The notes: generated from the sequence alone by a model not told the origin. 64,000 nucleotides of DNA from an uncultured Opitutia bacterium (GCA_903881475.1 CAIRTK010000059.1:1-64000), one strand, 5' to 3'. Counted from the first letter of the stretch, positions 28,473-37,339 are shown. Program-made: numbers and translations.

Positions 28473-29194
28473 CGCAGCACGGAAACCACGTCCCACGGCC
28501 AGCACTGGTAGGCGGCGAAGTGCCGGTGGCGCACGCGGATCTCCTCGCGGTAGCCCTGCCAGCTGCCCCGGTCGCTCAGGCCGCGGGTGCCGCAGCGCGT
28601 GACCAGCAGGGGAAACGGCTTGAAGCGCACGTGGCTTTTCCAAAGGCGCAGGTTGAAATCGTAGTCCGCCATGATGGCGAGCATCGGATCGAACCCGCCC
28701 TTTTCCACGAAGAGGCTGCGACGGTAGAACGCGGCCTGATGGTGCACGAAATTGCGGGCGCGCGGATTCGGGGCCGCCGCGAGGCGGTAGCTGCGGCCGT
28801 CGGCGTAGACGGCTTCGCCGACGCCGACGCCTCCGGCGGTCTGCTGCAGCTGCAGGTGCATCGCGGACAGAGCGAGATCAGTGGACAGCTCGTCGTCGGC
28901 CCCAAGAAAAAGCACCCATTCTCCGCGCGCAGCGGTGAGTCCCTTGTTCATTGCGTCGTAGACCCCTTTGTCGGATTCAGAGACCAGCGTGGCGATCCGT
29001 GGGCGCTGGGTCTCAAGCCACTCGCGGGTGCCGTCGGTTGAACCGCCGTCGATCACGATGAGCTCGGGCCGGAGCTCGCGCTGCTCCCAGACACTCAGCA
29101 GGGCCGACTCAAGACGCGGGCCCGGATTCTTGCAGACGACAATCACGCTGATGGGCGGCGGCGAATCGGGAGGCATTGCGTTCGTCACGAGCAT
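28430..29194 (-). CDS. GT2 glycosyltransferase (WcaE-like)
   Basis: 254 residues. ISVIVVCKNPGPRLESALLS, LIVIDGGSTDGTREWL, ESDKGVYDAMNKGL and WVLFLGADDEL (D-D metal site) are in the order seen in colanic-acid-type WcaE and related GT2 enzymes. A second in-frame ATG at 29176 begins just before the conserved core and may be the true start. The 3' end overlaps the convergent GT8-like gene by 43 bases. Soluble, cytoplasmic; likely builds the repeat unit exported by the flippase. Confidence 0.87.
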   Translation of the reverse strand: MLVTNAMPPDSPPPISVIVVCKNPGPRLESALLSVWEQRELRPELIVIDGGSTDGTREWLETQRPRIATLVSESDKGVYDAMNKGLTAARGEWVLFLGADDELSTDLALSAMHLQLQQTAGGVGVGEAVYADGRSYRLAAAPNPRARNFVHHQAAFYRRSLFVEKGGFDPMLAIMADYDFNLRLWKSHVRFKPFPLLVTRCGTRGLSDRGSWQGYREEIRVRHRHFAAYQCWPWDVVSVLRYLRKKIVRSLART

Positions 29195-29210
29195 CGCACA
29201 GCGTCAGGGC

Positions 29211-30122
29211 GTGTCCACGCCGAACACGCCGCTACTTTCCGTCATCATCGTTGCCTACAAGTCCCGGGATGAAATCACGGCGTGCCTCGCCTCGCTCCCC
29301 CGGGAACTGGAGGGAGGGGAGGTGGAAATCATCGTGGTGGACAATTCGCCGGATGACGGCGCGGGAGAGATCGTGCGGACGCAATTTCCCCGGGCGGCTT
29401 ACCTGGCACCGCCCGCCAACCTGGGATTCGGGCGCGCGAACAACCTCGGCTATGCGCGGGCCCGGGGTGAGTTCATCCTGTTCCTCAACCCGGACACCGT
29501 GAGCAATGGGCCGGCGCTGGAGCACTGCCTCGCGCGACTGCGGTCGGATGACCGGATCGGGTTGATTTCGCCGCGGCTGCTGCTGGCCGACGGGTCGATG
29601 GATCTCGCCTGCCGGCGCAGCATCCCGACGTTGTGGGACGGTTTCAGCCGGGCGAGTGGCCTGGCGGCGATGTTCCCGAGTACTGCGTGGCTGGCGGGCT
29701 ACAACCTGACCTACCTGCCCGTCGAGGGCACCTATGAGGTCGGGGCGATCAACGGGGCCTTCATGCTGGCCCCGCGGCGCATACTGGCATCCGTGGCGCC
29801 AGACGGAAAAATTTTCGACGAGAGCTTTTTCATGTACGGCGATGATCTGGATCTCTGCATCCGCGTGGCCCGGGCGGGCTGGAAGATCATGTATGACGGC
29901 CGGGTCACGCTCACGCATTTGAAGGGGCTGAGTGTCGCCAAAGAGTATGGGGCGATGTCGCAGGCGATCTTCGATGCGAACCGCGAGGTTTACCTGAAGC
30001 ATTTCAATCCGCGCGGATCGGCGCTGGTCCGCTGGAAGTACGCCCTCGCCTTTGGCGCTTGGAAAAGGGTGGCGCAGCTGCGAGCCGCGCTGCGGGGACA
30101 CCGGCAGGTGAGACCGCTGTGA
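29211..30122 (+). CDS. GT2 glycosyltransferase (rhamnosyltransferase-like)
   Basis: About 303 residues from GTG at 29211, the first start that does not invade the divergent GT2 gene; an in-frame ATG at 29151 exists inside it. LLSVIIVAYKSRDEITACL, IIVVDNSPDDGAGEIV, ANLGFGRANNLGYARARGEF and FLNPDT are the blocks of WbbL-like GT2 rhamnosyltransferases. FFMYGDDLDLCIRVARAGWK (the E/D-D-x-D-L-C-x-R acceptor-site block) confirms it. Followed by a frameshifted membrane protein. Confidence 0.88.
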   Translation: MSTPNTPLLSVIIVAYKSRDEITACLASLPRELEGGEVEIIVVDNSPDDGAGEIVRTQFPRAAYLAPPANLGFGRANNLGYARARGEFILFLNPDTVSNGPALEHCLARLRSDDRIGLISPRLLLADGSMDLACRRSIPTLWDGFSRASGLAAMFPSTAWLAGYNLTYLPVEGTYEVGAINGAFMLAPRRILASVAPDGKIFDESFFMYGDDLDLCIRVARAGWKIMYDGRVTLTHLKGLSVAKEYGAMSQAIFDANREVYLKHFNPRGSALVRWKYALAFGAWKRVAQLRAALRGHRQVRPL

Positions 30123-30135
30123 CGACCCCGCGCGC

Positions 30136-31526
30136 ATGAACGGCGAATCCCACGGGCGCGCAGGCCCGCCTTGGCGGCTGGTCTGGGCGGTCTTTGGGTT
30201 CGTGCTCATCCTGCAGCTGCTGCTCGTGGCGCGGACCGGCACGGACTTACCGTTCCAGGACCAGTGGGATGTCGAAGGCCGCTGGCTGTACCCGGCGTGG
30301 CGGGAGGGAAACTTGCACGCGACCGACCTGTTGCGGCCGCATAATGAACACCGGATCGTCTGGACCTACGGCCTGGACCTCGTGCTCTTCGCGGCCAACG
30401 GGCAGTGGGATCCGCTGGTGCAGCTGGCGGCCGGTGCGGTGCTGCGGGCGGCGGTGGCGGCGGGGCTCGCCGGACTGCTGGTCCGTGGCGCGGGCCCGGC
30501 GGGCCGGATCTGGGGGATGGCCGGGGTGGCGCTGCTGTTTCTGCCGCACCTTGCGTGGCAGAACGCGCTGTGGGGCTTCCAGTCGTCGGTTTTTCCGTGG
30601 CGGCGTTCGCCCTGCTTAGTGATGCGCAGCGATCCCGCGGGCGCCTCGTCGGGGGCATCGCGGCGGCGGTGGCGGCCCAGCTGGCGATGGGCCCCGGATT
30701 GCTCGTGCCAGTCGCGTTGCTGGGACTTGCGGGAGTGCGCGCAGTGGAAGGCGGGGGAATTTATCGATCAGCCGGGCGGCTGCTGGGAACGGCGCTGGGA
30801 TTGATTGGGCTGGCGTGGACGTTTCACGTGTCGGTGCCGGCGCATGCGGCCCTGCATCCGGAAAATACCGGGCAATTTTTCAACGCGCTCGGGCGGGCGC
30901 TGGCGTGGCCCCATGTCGGCCAGCCGGTGGCGGCGGTGGTGCTGAACCTGCCGCTCGTCTGGGTGGTGCTGGCCCGGCTGGGCGGCCGGCACCGCGCGGC
31001 TGAAGGCGAGGATTTTATCCTGCTGCTGGCCGGCTGGGCAGTGGCCCTGTCCGTCGCGATGGCGTGGACGCGGGGCGGCGGACACGAATTCGATGCCGGC
31101 GTGCCCTCGCGCTATGTTGATTTTCTTGTGCTTGTGCCGCTCGCGAACAGCTGGTGTGTCGTCGTATTGCTCCGCGAGGCCGCAGTCCGGCGGCGTCCGG
31201 CCATGCGGCTGCTCGCGGCAGCCTGGGGCGTCTTCCTTCTCGTGGGCTGGCTGGGGTTGTCCGCGGAAGTGATGCGCGGCCTGGTCCTGCCCCGGATGCG
31301 GGACCGGGAGGCGCCAGTGCGGCTGGCCGTGGCATTCCAACGCAGCGACGACGCGGCGGTGTTTGCCGGACAGCCGCTCTTACTCATCCCGCATCCGAAT
31401 CTCGGCGCGGTGCGCGCCGTCCTGCACGATCCCGTCATGCAGGGCGCTCTGCCGCCGTCGCTGCAGCCCGGGCGTCCCATGGGTCCGCTTTCCCGGATGG
31501 CGCGCTGGCTGCTGGGACGTCAGTAG
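30136..31526 (+). pseudogene. GT-C-like membrane protein, frameshifted
   Basis: Frame 1 from ATG at 30136 encodes about 153 good residues including DQWDVEGRWLYPAWREG, LRPHNEHRIVWTYGLDLVLF and LAWQNALWGFQSS. The H-N-E-H-R and W-G-F-Q-S motifs recur in a family of large bacterial membrane proteins. After 30590-30594 (five T) the frame degrades into basic low-complexity sequence. The frame one base earlier continues with FSVAAFALLSDAQ and a series of hydrophobic segments to TAG at 31526. Adding one T would restore a protein of about 463 residues. It overlaps the convergent initiator gene by seven bases. Confidence 0.75.
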
Positions 31527-32965
31527 GCGTTGGTATCGCGCCAGCGCACCAACGTCAGCAGCACGATCTGCACGTCGAGCCAGACGGACCAGTTCTCGAT
31601 GTAGTAGATGTCGTGCTGCACGCGCCGGCCGAGGTCGCTGTCACCGCGGAGGCCGTTGACTTGCGCCCAGCCGGTGAGGCCGGGTTTCACCAGATGGCGG
31701 GGCAGGTAATGGGGGATCGATCCCGCGAGCTGGTCGACGTGGTGGGGCCGTTCCGGGCGGGGACCGACGAGGCTCATATCTCCGCGCAGGATATTCCAAA
31801 ACTGCGGCAGCTCATCGAGGTTCCAGCGGCGCATGAAGGCCCCGATATGGAGCAGTCGCGGGTCGCGGCGCGCGGTGCTCTGCCGGACGTCGTCGGTCAG
31901 GCCGGCGTCCGGGGCCATGCTGCGCAGCTTCCAGAGGGTGAACGGCCGGTGGCCCGCGCCCACGCGGGTCTGGCGGAAAAACACCGGGCCGCCGGGCGAC
32001 TCGCGCTTGATGAGCACGGCGAGGACGAGCACGACGGGCGAGGCGAGGACGAGGCCGATCAGCGCGGCGACGACGTCGAAGGCACGCTTGAGCGCGCGGT
32101 TGAAGAGGCGGTTGATGGCGAGTTCCTCGACGCCGAGCACCGGAACGCGACCGATGGTCTGCAGACGGAGGCCGGTCAGGAAAATATCGAAGGCGCCAGG
32201 GACGATCTTCCACTCGACGTAGACACGCTCACAGGTCTCGACGATGCGGCGGACCTCGGGTCGGGGCAGGTCGAGCCGCGTGGCAATCAGCAGGTCGGCC
32301 TTTTCCCGGACCAGGATGTTTTCCAGATCCGCCACCTCGCCGAGGGTGGGGCAGATTTCGCGCGGCGGCAGGTCGAAAGGCACATTGGTGTCCACGGGCA
32401 GGCGGATGCAGCCGGCGAGGGTGAAGGGATGGACCGGGTCGCGCGTAATCTCAGCAGCGAGGGTGCGGGCATCCTCGTTCCAACCGAGCAGGATGGCCCG
32501 CCGGCGCAGCCGCCCGAGCAGCGCGCTGCGGGCGACCAGCACATAGGCGAGGGTGCGCCACGCATAGAGCAGCGCGACGACGCACACGAAGGCCACGATG
32601 ACGAACAGCCGCGAGATGGGTGGATCGAATTTCAGCACCAGCGAGACGCCGAGGTAGGCGACGAGCCAGAAGACGGTGCCTTTAAGAATGGCGCTCAGGC
32701 TCTGATAGCGGCGGAGCAGCAGGCGCGCATCGTAGAGCCCGAACTGCGCGAACGCACCGATGAGCAGGGCCACGCCGACCAGGAGCAGCGGCAGGTAGTG
32801 CGCAAAGGCGGCGTCGGGTACGGCGAGGCCGAGGCGGGCCAGCGGAGAGGCATAACGCAGCCACCAGCCCAAGGTCAGCCCCGCGAACGTCACGAGCGTG
32901 TCGCCCGCTAGGAGCGCGAGCGGCACGACGGTTTCACGAAGGGAATGGGAGGAGGCGCGGGGCAC
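31520..32965 (-). CDS. WcaJ-type undecaprenyl-phosphate sugar phosphotransferase
   Basis: 481 residues. Four N-terminal membrane helices and a CoA-binding-like cytoplasmic region (AILLGWNEDARTLAAEI) precede a single helix, KRAFDVVAALIGLVLASPVV, and the PF02397 catalytic domain. Catalytic-domain motifs are GPVFFRQTRVG, FTLWKLRSM, RRWNLDELPQFWNILRG and MSLVGPRPE. Known reaction: transfer of a sugar-1-phosphate to undecaprenyl phosphate, the first step of Wzx/Wzy polysaccharide synthesis. Transcribed in the same direction as the ligase-like gene four bases upstream. Together with the flippase it shows that the island makes a polymer. Confidence 0.92.
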   Translation of the reverse strand: MPRASSHSLRETVVPLALLAGDTLVTFAGLTLGWWLRYASPLARLGLAVPDAAFAHYLPLLLVGVALLIGAFAQFGLYDARLLLRRYQSLSAILKGTVFWLVAYLGVSLVLKFDPPISRLFVIVAFVCVVALLYAWRTLAYVLVARSALLGRLRRRAILLGWNEDARTLAAEITRDPVHPFTLAGCIRLPVDTNVPFDLPPREICPTLGEVADLENILVREKADLLIATRLDLPRPEVRRIVETCERVYVEWKIVPGAFDIFLTGLRLQTIGRVPVLGVEELAINRLFNRALKRAFDVVAALIGLVLASPVVLVLAVLIKRESPGGPVFFRQTRVGAGHRPFTLWKLRSMAPDAGLTDDVRQSTARRDPRLLHIGAFMRRWNLDELPQFWNILRGDMSLVGPRPERPHHVDQLAGSIPHYLPRHLVKPGLTGWAQVNGLRGDSDLGRRVQHDIYYIENWSVWLDVQIVLLTLVRWRDTNAY

Positions 32966-32968
32966 GGG

Positions 32969-35056
32969 TTACGAAGACTGTTCTGCCCATAGCGGAAGGA
33001 ACAGACGGGCAGGGAGCCAGCCTTTGTGGGGAAAAAGAAAGCGGAGTTCACCCGTGGCGAGGGCGTTTTCCTGCACGTCGAACAGGTCGGTGGGCGCGGG
33101 CAGGTCGAGGTTGCGCATCAGCACGGGATAGCCGCTGCGTTCGCGGCGATAGTGCTGCACCGGGGCGTCGGCGAAGACGGAGGGTGACGGATGACGGCTG
33201 AAATAGTCCATGCGTTCCGGCGTGTTGGCGCGGGCGCTGACTTCGCCGGACGACGCGGTGCCGGCGAGCCAGGGAATCAGCTCAGTCAGGTAGCCGGCCT
33301 CGCGATCGGCAAAAGGCGAAACCTCGCTGTGCCGAAGAGACCGGGCATCTTGGATCATCGCCAGGGTCAGGGCCCTAACGGCCGGTTGCAACGGCTGCAG
33401 GGCCGGCTGGTGCCACCACGGCGACACGAGGAAGACCGGATCATTGAGGCATTCGAGAGCAAGGGCCCGCACGGCGGCGGCGCGATGACCCTGGTTGAGC
33501 CGGGCAAGTCCGAGGCCGAAATAAACTCCGCCCTTGTCGGGTACGAGCTGCGCGGCGGCGATAAAGTGGGCTTCGGCCGCGGCGGGATCGCGCACGACGA
33601 GGAGCCAAGCCAGGTTGAAGTGCGCAATCTCCTGATCGGGATTAAGCGCGAGTGACTGCTTGAACAGTGAGACGGCCGTTTCCTGCTGCACCGGATCACT
33701 GGCGAACGAGAGCGCGCGGAGATTGAGCTCCGGCGTGGGATCGGGCCGGCCCAGCAACGCCATCACCCCGAGTGCGGTCACGGTAAGGAAACCGAGGACA
33801 CGCCGGCTCAGTTTGTCACCTATTGGGTGACAAACTGCGGGAGCGGGCGGGGCGAGGAGGGCGGCGCAGGCGGCGACGGCGAAGGCGAACACGGGGACGT
33901 CGAGCTGATAGTCGGTGAGCGCGAAGGCGGCATAACCGCCGAGCGTGACGGCGGCGGGCAGGCAGCGCGTGGCGTTGCGCGCGGTCAGGAGCACGAAAAC
34001 GAGCAGGCCGGCAAGGCCGGCGGCGCCGAGTTCGGCCCAGAGCTGCACGGGCAGGCTGTGGAGTTGGAGGACGTTTTCCACGCCGCCATCGAGTTGGGCG
34101 CGGAAGCGCGGGTAGGCCAGCGGCGTGGTGCCCGGGCCCCAGCCGAACAGCGGGCGCGCGAGTCCCATCAGGCCGCCGGCCCGGGCCATGGCGGTGCGCT
34201 GGACGTTGCTGATATTGGGCTCGGCGGCGGGATCCGGCCGGTGAAACATCGCCCGGGTGCGCGGATGGGCGAGGGCGAGGGCCAGGGCCGCAATCACGGC
34301 GAGCACGGCGAAGCCGAGGGTCTTTCGCCAGCCCAGTCGCAGAGCCAGCAACCCGCCGGCCATCAGTGCGCCGAGTCCGAGCAGTCCGCCACGACTGCCG
34401 CTGGTGAACAGCAGAACGAGGGCGAGCAGACCTGCTCCGGCCCAGGCGAGGCGGGGCGCGCCGGTGGCGCGGGTCGCGAGCATCGTGAAACAGGGCAGCA
34501 TGAGCAGCGCCAGCCCGGCGGTGTAGTTGGAATGGCCGAGCGGGTAGGGATTGCGCGCCTCGAAAATTTCCCGGACCGAAGCTCCCGGCAACCCGGCGAG
34601 CCACAGGCCGAGGCTGGTAAGCGCGATGATCGCGAGGAAAAATCCGGCGCGCTTCAGCACCGAAGAGCCGCTGGTGCCGGAGCCCATGGGTCCGGCATGG
34701 ACTGCGTCGAACCCGACAAAGAAAAAAGCGAGGCCCGACAGCAGCGGCGCGGACCACAACAGGCTGGGGCCGCGATACGGACTCGTGAGGGCGGACGCCA
34801 GGATGGCCACCGCGCCGGCCAGTGCCGTCCAGCACCAGGATCGGGCGGGCAGGATGAGGGGGCGATTGCAGTCAAAGGCACGCAGGAGCAGGACGGCGGC
34901 CGGCGCCAGCAGCGCGAACCCGTAGATACAGGACCACGGTGACGAGTGCATCCGGGTGGCGCCGGGACTGGCGAGCGTGATGACCAGCAGGGCGGCGGCC
35001 CCGACCAAGCCGAGCAGCGGGGCCAGGCGGGAAGCGGAGTCGGCGGGACGCGTCAT
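32969..35056 (-). CDS. O-antigen ligase/polymerase-like protein with repeat tail
   Basis: 695 residues. About twelve helices include GHSNYTAGLALLMLPCF, LLFTSGSRGGLLGLG and RPLFGWGPGTTPLAYPRF, the blocks of the Wzy_C/WaaL family, with a histidine in VLQLHSLPVQLWAELG at the position of the family's essential loop histidine. The C-terminal 270 residues contain TPR-like helices (ALNPDQEIAHFNLAWLLV, KGGVYFGLGLARLNQGHR). Such chimeras are known as ligases for O-antigen or protein glycosylation. Residues about 407-416 (VCHPIGDKLS) are encoded by a perfect palindrome also found in intergenic positions, so a mobile short repeat appears to have landed in frame in a linker. It lies four bases upstream of the initiator gene. 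Confidence 0.87.
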   Translation of the reverse strand: MTRPADSASRLAPLLGLVGAAALLVITLASPGATRMHSSPWSCIYGFALLAPAAVLLLRAFDCNRPLILPARSWCWTALAGAVAILASALTSPYRGPSLLWSAPLLSGLAFFFVGFDAVHAGPMGSGTSGSSVLKRAGFFLAIIALTSLGLWLAGLPGASVREIFEARNPYPLGHSNYTAGLALLMLPCFTMLATRATGAPRLAWAGAGLLALVLLFTSGSRGGLLGLGALMAGGLLALRLGWRKTLGFAVLAVIAALALALAHPRTRAMFHRPDPAAEPNISNVQRTAMARAGGLMGLARPLFGWGPGTTPLAYPRFRAQLDGGVENVLQLHSLPVQLWAELGAAGLAGLLVFVLLTARNATRCLPAAVTLGGYAAFALTDYQLDVPVFAFAVAACAALLAPPAPAVCHPIGDKLSRRVLGFLTVTALGVMALLGRPDPTPELNLRALSFASDPVQQETAVSLFKQSLALNPDQEIAHFNLAWLLVVRDPAAAEAHFIAAAQLVPDKGGVYFGLGLARLNQGHRAAAVRALALECLNDPVFLVSPWWHQPALQPLQPAVRALTLAMIQDARSLRHSEVSPFADREAGYLTELIPWLAGTASSGEVSARANTPERMDYFSRHPSPSVFADAPVQHYRRERSGYPVLMRNLDLPAPTDLFDVQENALATGELRFLFPHKGWLPARLFLPLWAEQSS
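33809..33837 (+). repeat. Type A palindrome inside the ligase-like gene
   Basis: Perfect 12-bp arms CAGTTTGTCACC (33809-33820) and GGTGACAAACTG (33826-33837) around TATTG. The same core occurs at 47907 and 56497. Here it is translated in frame as part of the linker between the membrane and TPR-like regions. Confidence 0.9.
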
Positions 35057-35129
35057 CGGCGGCGATCAGAGCCGGATGCGGCGGAACGGGCAAGCCTGCC
35101 TCTTCAAACCGAATCGTACATCGCAGATT

Positions 35130-35204
35130 GCAGTTCGGAGATCGCAGATCGCGGCCGCAGGGATAAACGGACGGTGCTTCGACGAACTCCGAACTCCGAA
35201 CTGC
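35130..35204 (+). repeat. Inverted repeat of GCAGTTCGGAG words
   Basis: GCAGTTCGGAG (35130-35140) pairs with CTCCGAACTGC (35194-35204). Around the arms are reiterated words: GATCGCAGATCGC on the left and GAACTCCGAACTCCGAAC on the right. It fills the gap upstream of the TVP38 gene. Related words recur at 40579-40610 and 57660-57692. Confidence 0.7.
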
Positions 35205-35294
35205 GAATCCCCATTTGCGAAGGTCGGCGCCAGCTGGCGCGGGCCTCGGACGGGCGCGCTTGACGGTGGCGCGCGCGGGCGGACAGGCTGGGGC

Positions 35295-35966
35295 ATGTCG
35301 TCGGAAGCGCCTGCCGTCAAAAAACTCCCGTGGGTGAAGCTGGCCGTTGCGGGCGTGGTGCTCGCCGTGGCCGCGGTGCTGGTCATGCGCGGCGTGGATT
35401 TGCCCGCGCTGATCAACCGCGGCATGGACCTGATCCGCCGGGTCGGGCCGGTGGCGTTTTTCCTCGCGATGGCGGTGCTGCCGACGGCGGCGGTGCCGTT
35501 TTCCCTGTTTACCATCCCGGCGGGCGAGGCGTTTGCGCCGCAGCTGGGGCTTGGCACGGTCATCGCCATCGCCCTGGTGGTGCTGGCGGTGAATCTCGCG
35601 CTGAGCTACTGGGTGGCGCGTTACGCGCTGCGGCCGGTGCTCACGCGGCTGCTGCAGCGTTACGGCTATGCGGTGCCGCGCGTGACGCCGGACAATGCGC
35701 TGGCGGTGACGCTGGTCATGCGGCTCACGCCCGGCCCGCCGTACGTGGTCCAATGCTATGTGCTCGGGATCGCGGAGGTACCCTTCGGACTCTACATGAT
35801 CGCCTCTTGGCTGTGCCAGGCGCCCTGGGTGGTGGGCTTCATCGTGCTCGGCCAGGGACTGCTCAACGGCAACTTCATCGTCGCGGCGAAGGGGCTCGGC
35901 GTCCTGGTCGTCCTCGTGGTCGCGGTGCAATGGCTCCGGAAAAAGTACGCGAAGCGTGAAGGCTGA
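35295..35966 (+). CDS. TVP38/TMEM64 (DedA-like, VTT-domain) membrane protein
   Basis: 223 residues from ATG at 35295. Six or so hydrophobic segments surround the VTT core: VPFSLFTIPAGEAFAPQLGL, then YWVARYALRPVLTRLLQRYG, and VMRLTPGPPYVVQCYVLG, where the R-x-x-P-G-x-P segment is the family's conserved re-entrant loop. Family members act in membrane lipid or undecaprenyl-phosphate handling; the exact role here is not determined. The 3' end overlaps the xseA start by 11 bases. A much longer upstream extension is open but is repeat-derived and not believed. Confidence 0.87.
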   Translation: MSSEAPAVKKLPWVKLAVAGVVLAVAAVLVMRGVDLPALINRGMDLIRRVGPVAFFLAMAVLPTAAVPFSLFTIPAGEAFAPQLGLGTVIAIALVVLAVNLALSYWVARYALRPVLTRLLQRYGYAVPRVTPDNALAVTLVMRLTPGPPYVVQCYVLGIAEVPFGLYMIASWLCQAPWVVGFIVLGQGLLNGNFIVAAKGLGVLVVLVVAVQWLRKKYAKREG

Positions 35967-37239
35967 AATCGATCTTGGCGACAGCGGGGCCCGCGCGGAA
36001 AGCGTAGGTGAATTCACGCGGCGGGTGAAGAGCCTGCTGGAAAGCGGGATCCGCCCGGGCTGGGTGCGCGGCGAGGTGTCCAACCTGCGCGCACAGGCGA
36101 GCGGGCACGTTTATTTCTCGCTGAGGGACGCCACGGCGCAGGTGAGCGCGGTGCTGTTCCGGGGCGATGCGGCGCGGCAGACGGTGAAGCTGCGCGACGG
36201 ACAGCAGGTCGTGGTCTTTGGCGCGGTGAGCGTGTACGAGGCGCGCGGCCAGTATCAGCTTGTCGTGCGTGCGGTGATCGAGGACGGCGTGGGCCGGCTG
36301 CAGCAGGAGTTCGAGCGGCTGAAGCAACGGCTCGCGGACGAGGGCTTGTTCGCCGCAGATAGGAAACGGCCGATCCCGGCGATGCCGGCGACGGTGGGTT
36401 TCATCACGTCGCCGACGGGCGCGGCGGTGCAGGATTTCATGCGAATCCTGACGCGGCGCGGCTGGCGCGGGCGGCTGGTGGTGCTGCCGGCCAAAGTGCA
36501 GGGCGACGGCGCGGCGGCGGAGATGGTCGCGATGCTGGAGCTGGCGCAGGAACTGAAAATCTTCGACCTGATGGTGATCGGCCGCGGCGGCGGGAGCCTG
36601 GAGGACCTATGGGCCTTCAACGAGGAGCCGCTGGTCCGCGCGGTGGCGGGCTGCGCGATCCCGGTCATCTCGGCGGTGGGGCACGAGATTGATTTCACGC
36701 TGTGCGACTTCGCCGCGGATGTGCGGGCGGAGACGCCGAGCGGCGCGGCGGAGCTGATCTCGAGCAACTTCGTCCGCTGCGCGGAACAGGCGGAGCAAGC
36801 GTCCGAGGCGATGCTGGCGGCGGCCGGGGGCGCGGTGGAGCGGGCGGGCGAACGGCTCGATCATGCGCGCTCGCGGCTGCGGCTGCTGACACCGGCGGCC
36901 CAGATCGAGCAGGGATTTTTGCGGCTCGACGATTTTTCCAACCGCCTGGCCGCGGCCCTGCGGTCAACGCTGCAGCTGCGCCGCCAGCAATTGGGCGACG
37001 TCCGGTCCCGGCTGATGCAGGCTTCCCCGGAAACACGCGTGCAGCTTGGCTCGCACCAATTGCTTTCGCTCTACAAGCGGCTGCAGGCGGCGAGCCCGGC
37101 GTCAGTGCTCCACCGCGGGTTTGCGATCGTGCGCGACGAACGCGGCCAGCCGGTGGCGCGGCGCGCGGCGGTCAAGGCCGGCCAGCGGCTGAGCGCGGAG
37201 TTCAGCGACGGATCGGTCAAGGTGCGGGCGGAGGAATGA
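35956..37239 (+). CDS. xseA: Exodeoxyribonuclease VII large subunit
   Basis: 427 residues, the usual length. An N-terminal OB-fold (about 12-110; RPGWVRGEVSNLRAQASGHV, VYFSLRDATAQ) binds single-stranded DNA. The catalytic region includes GFITSPTGAAVQDFM, VIGRGGGSLEDLWAFNEE and SAVGHEIDFTLCDFAADVRA, with coiled-coil sequence after it. GTG start at 35956 lies within the last codons of the TVP38 gene. The small subunit xseB is not in the window next to it. Known role: degradation of single-stranded DNA in repair. Confidence 0.96.
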   Translation: MKAEIDLGDSGARAESVGEFTRRVKSLLESGIRPGWVRGEVSNLRAQASGHVYFSLRDATAQVSAVLFRGDAARQTVKLRDGQQVVVFGAVSVYEARGQYQLVVRAVIEDGVGRLQQEFERLKQRLADEGLFAADRKRPIPAMPATVGFITSPTGAAVQDFMRILTRRGWRGRLVVLPAKVQGDGAAAEMVAMLELAQELKIFDLMVIGRGGGSLEDLWAFNEEPLVRAVAGCAIPVISAVGHEIDFTLCDFAADVRAETPSGAAELISSNFVRCAEQAEQASEAMLAAAGGAVERAGERLDHARSRLRLLTPAAQIEQGFLRLDDFSNRLAAALRSTLQLRRQQLGDVRSRLMQASPETRVQLGSHQLLSLYKRLQAASPASVLHRGFAIVRDERGQPVARRAAVKAGQRLSAEFSDGSVKVRAEE

Positions 37240-37251
37240 ACCCAGAATGGA

Positions 37252-37339
37252 TTGTCATCGCGAGGGGCGCGAAGCGCGCCGTGGCGAGCCAGCTGGATGG
37301 CCTCGTCGTCCCGCCGGGCGGGACTCCTCGCAATGACAA
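37252..37339 (+). repeat. REP-like inverted repeat (GTCATCGCGAGG family)
   Basis: TTGTCATCGCGAGG (37252-37265) pairs with CCTCGCAATGACAA (37326-37339) with one mismatch, and the interior is itself partly palindromic (GCGCGAAGCGCGCC; CCCGCCGGGCGGG). It resembles a widespread environmental repeat whose ends read GTCATTGCGAGG. It fills the gap between xseA and msrB. Confidence 0.8.
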
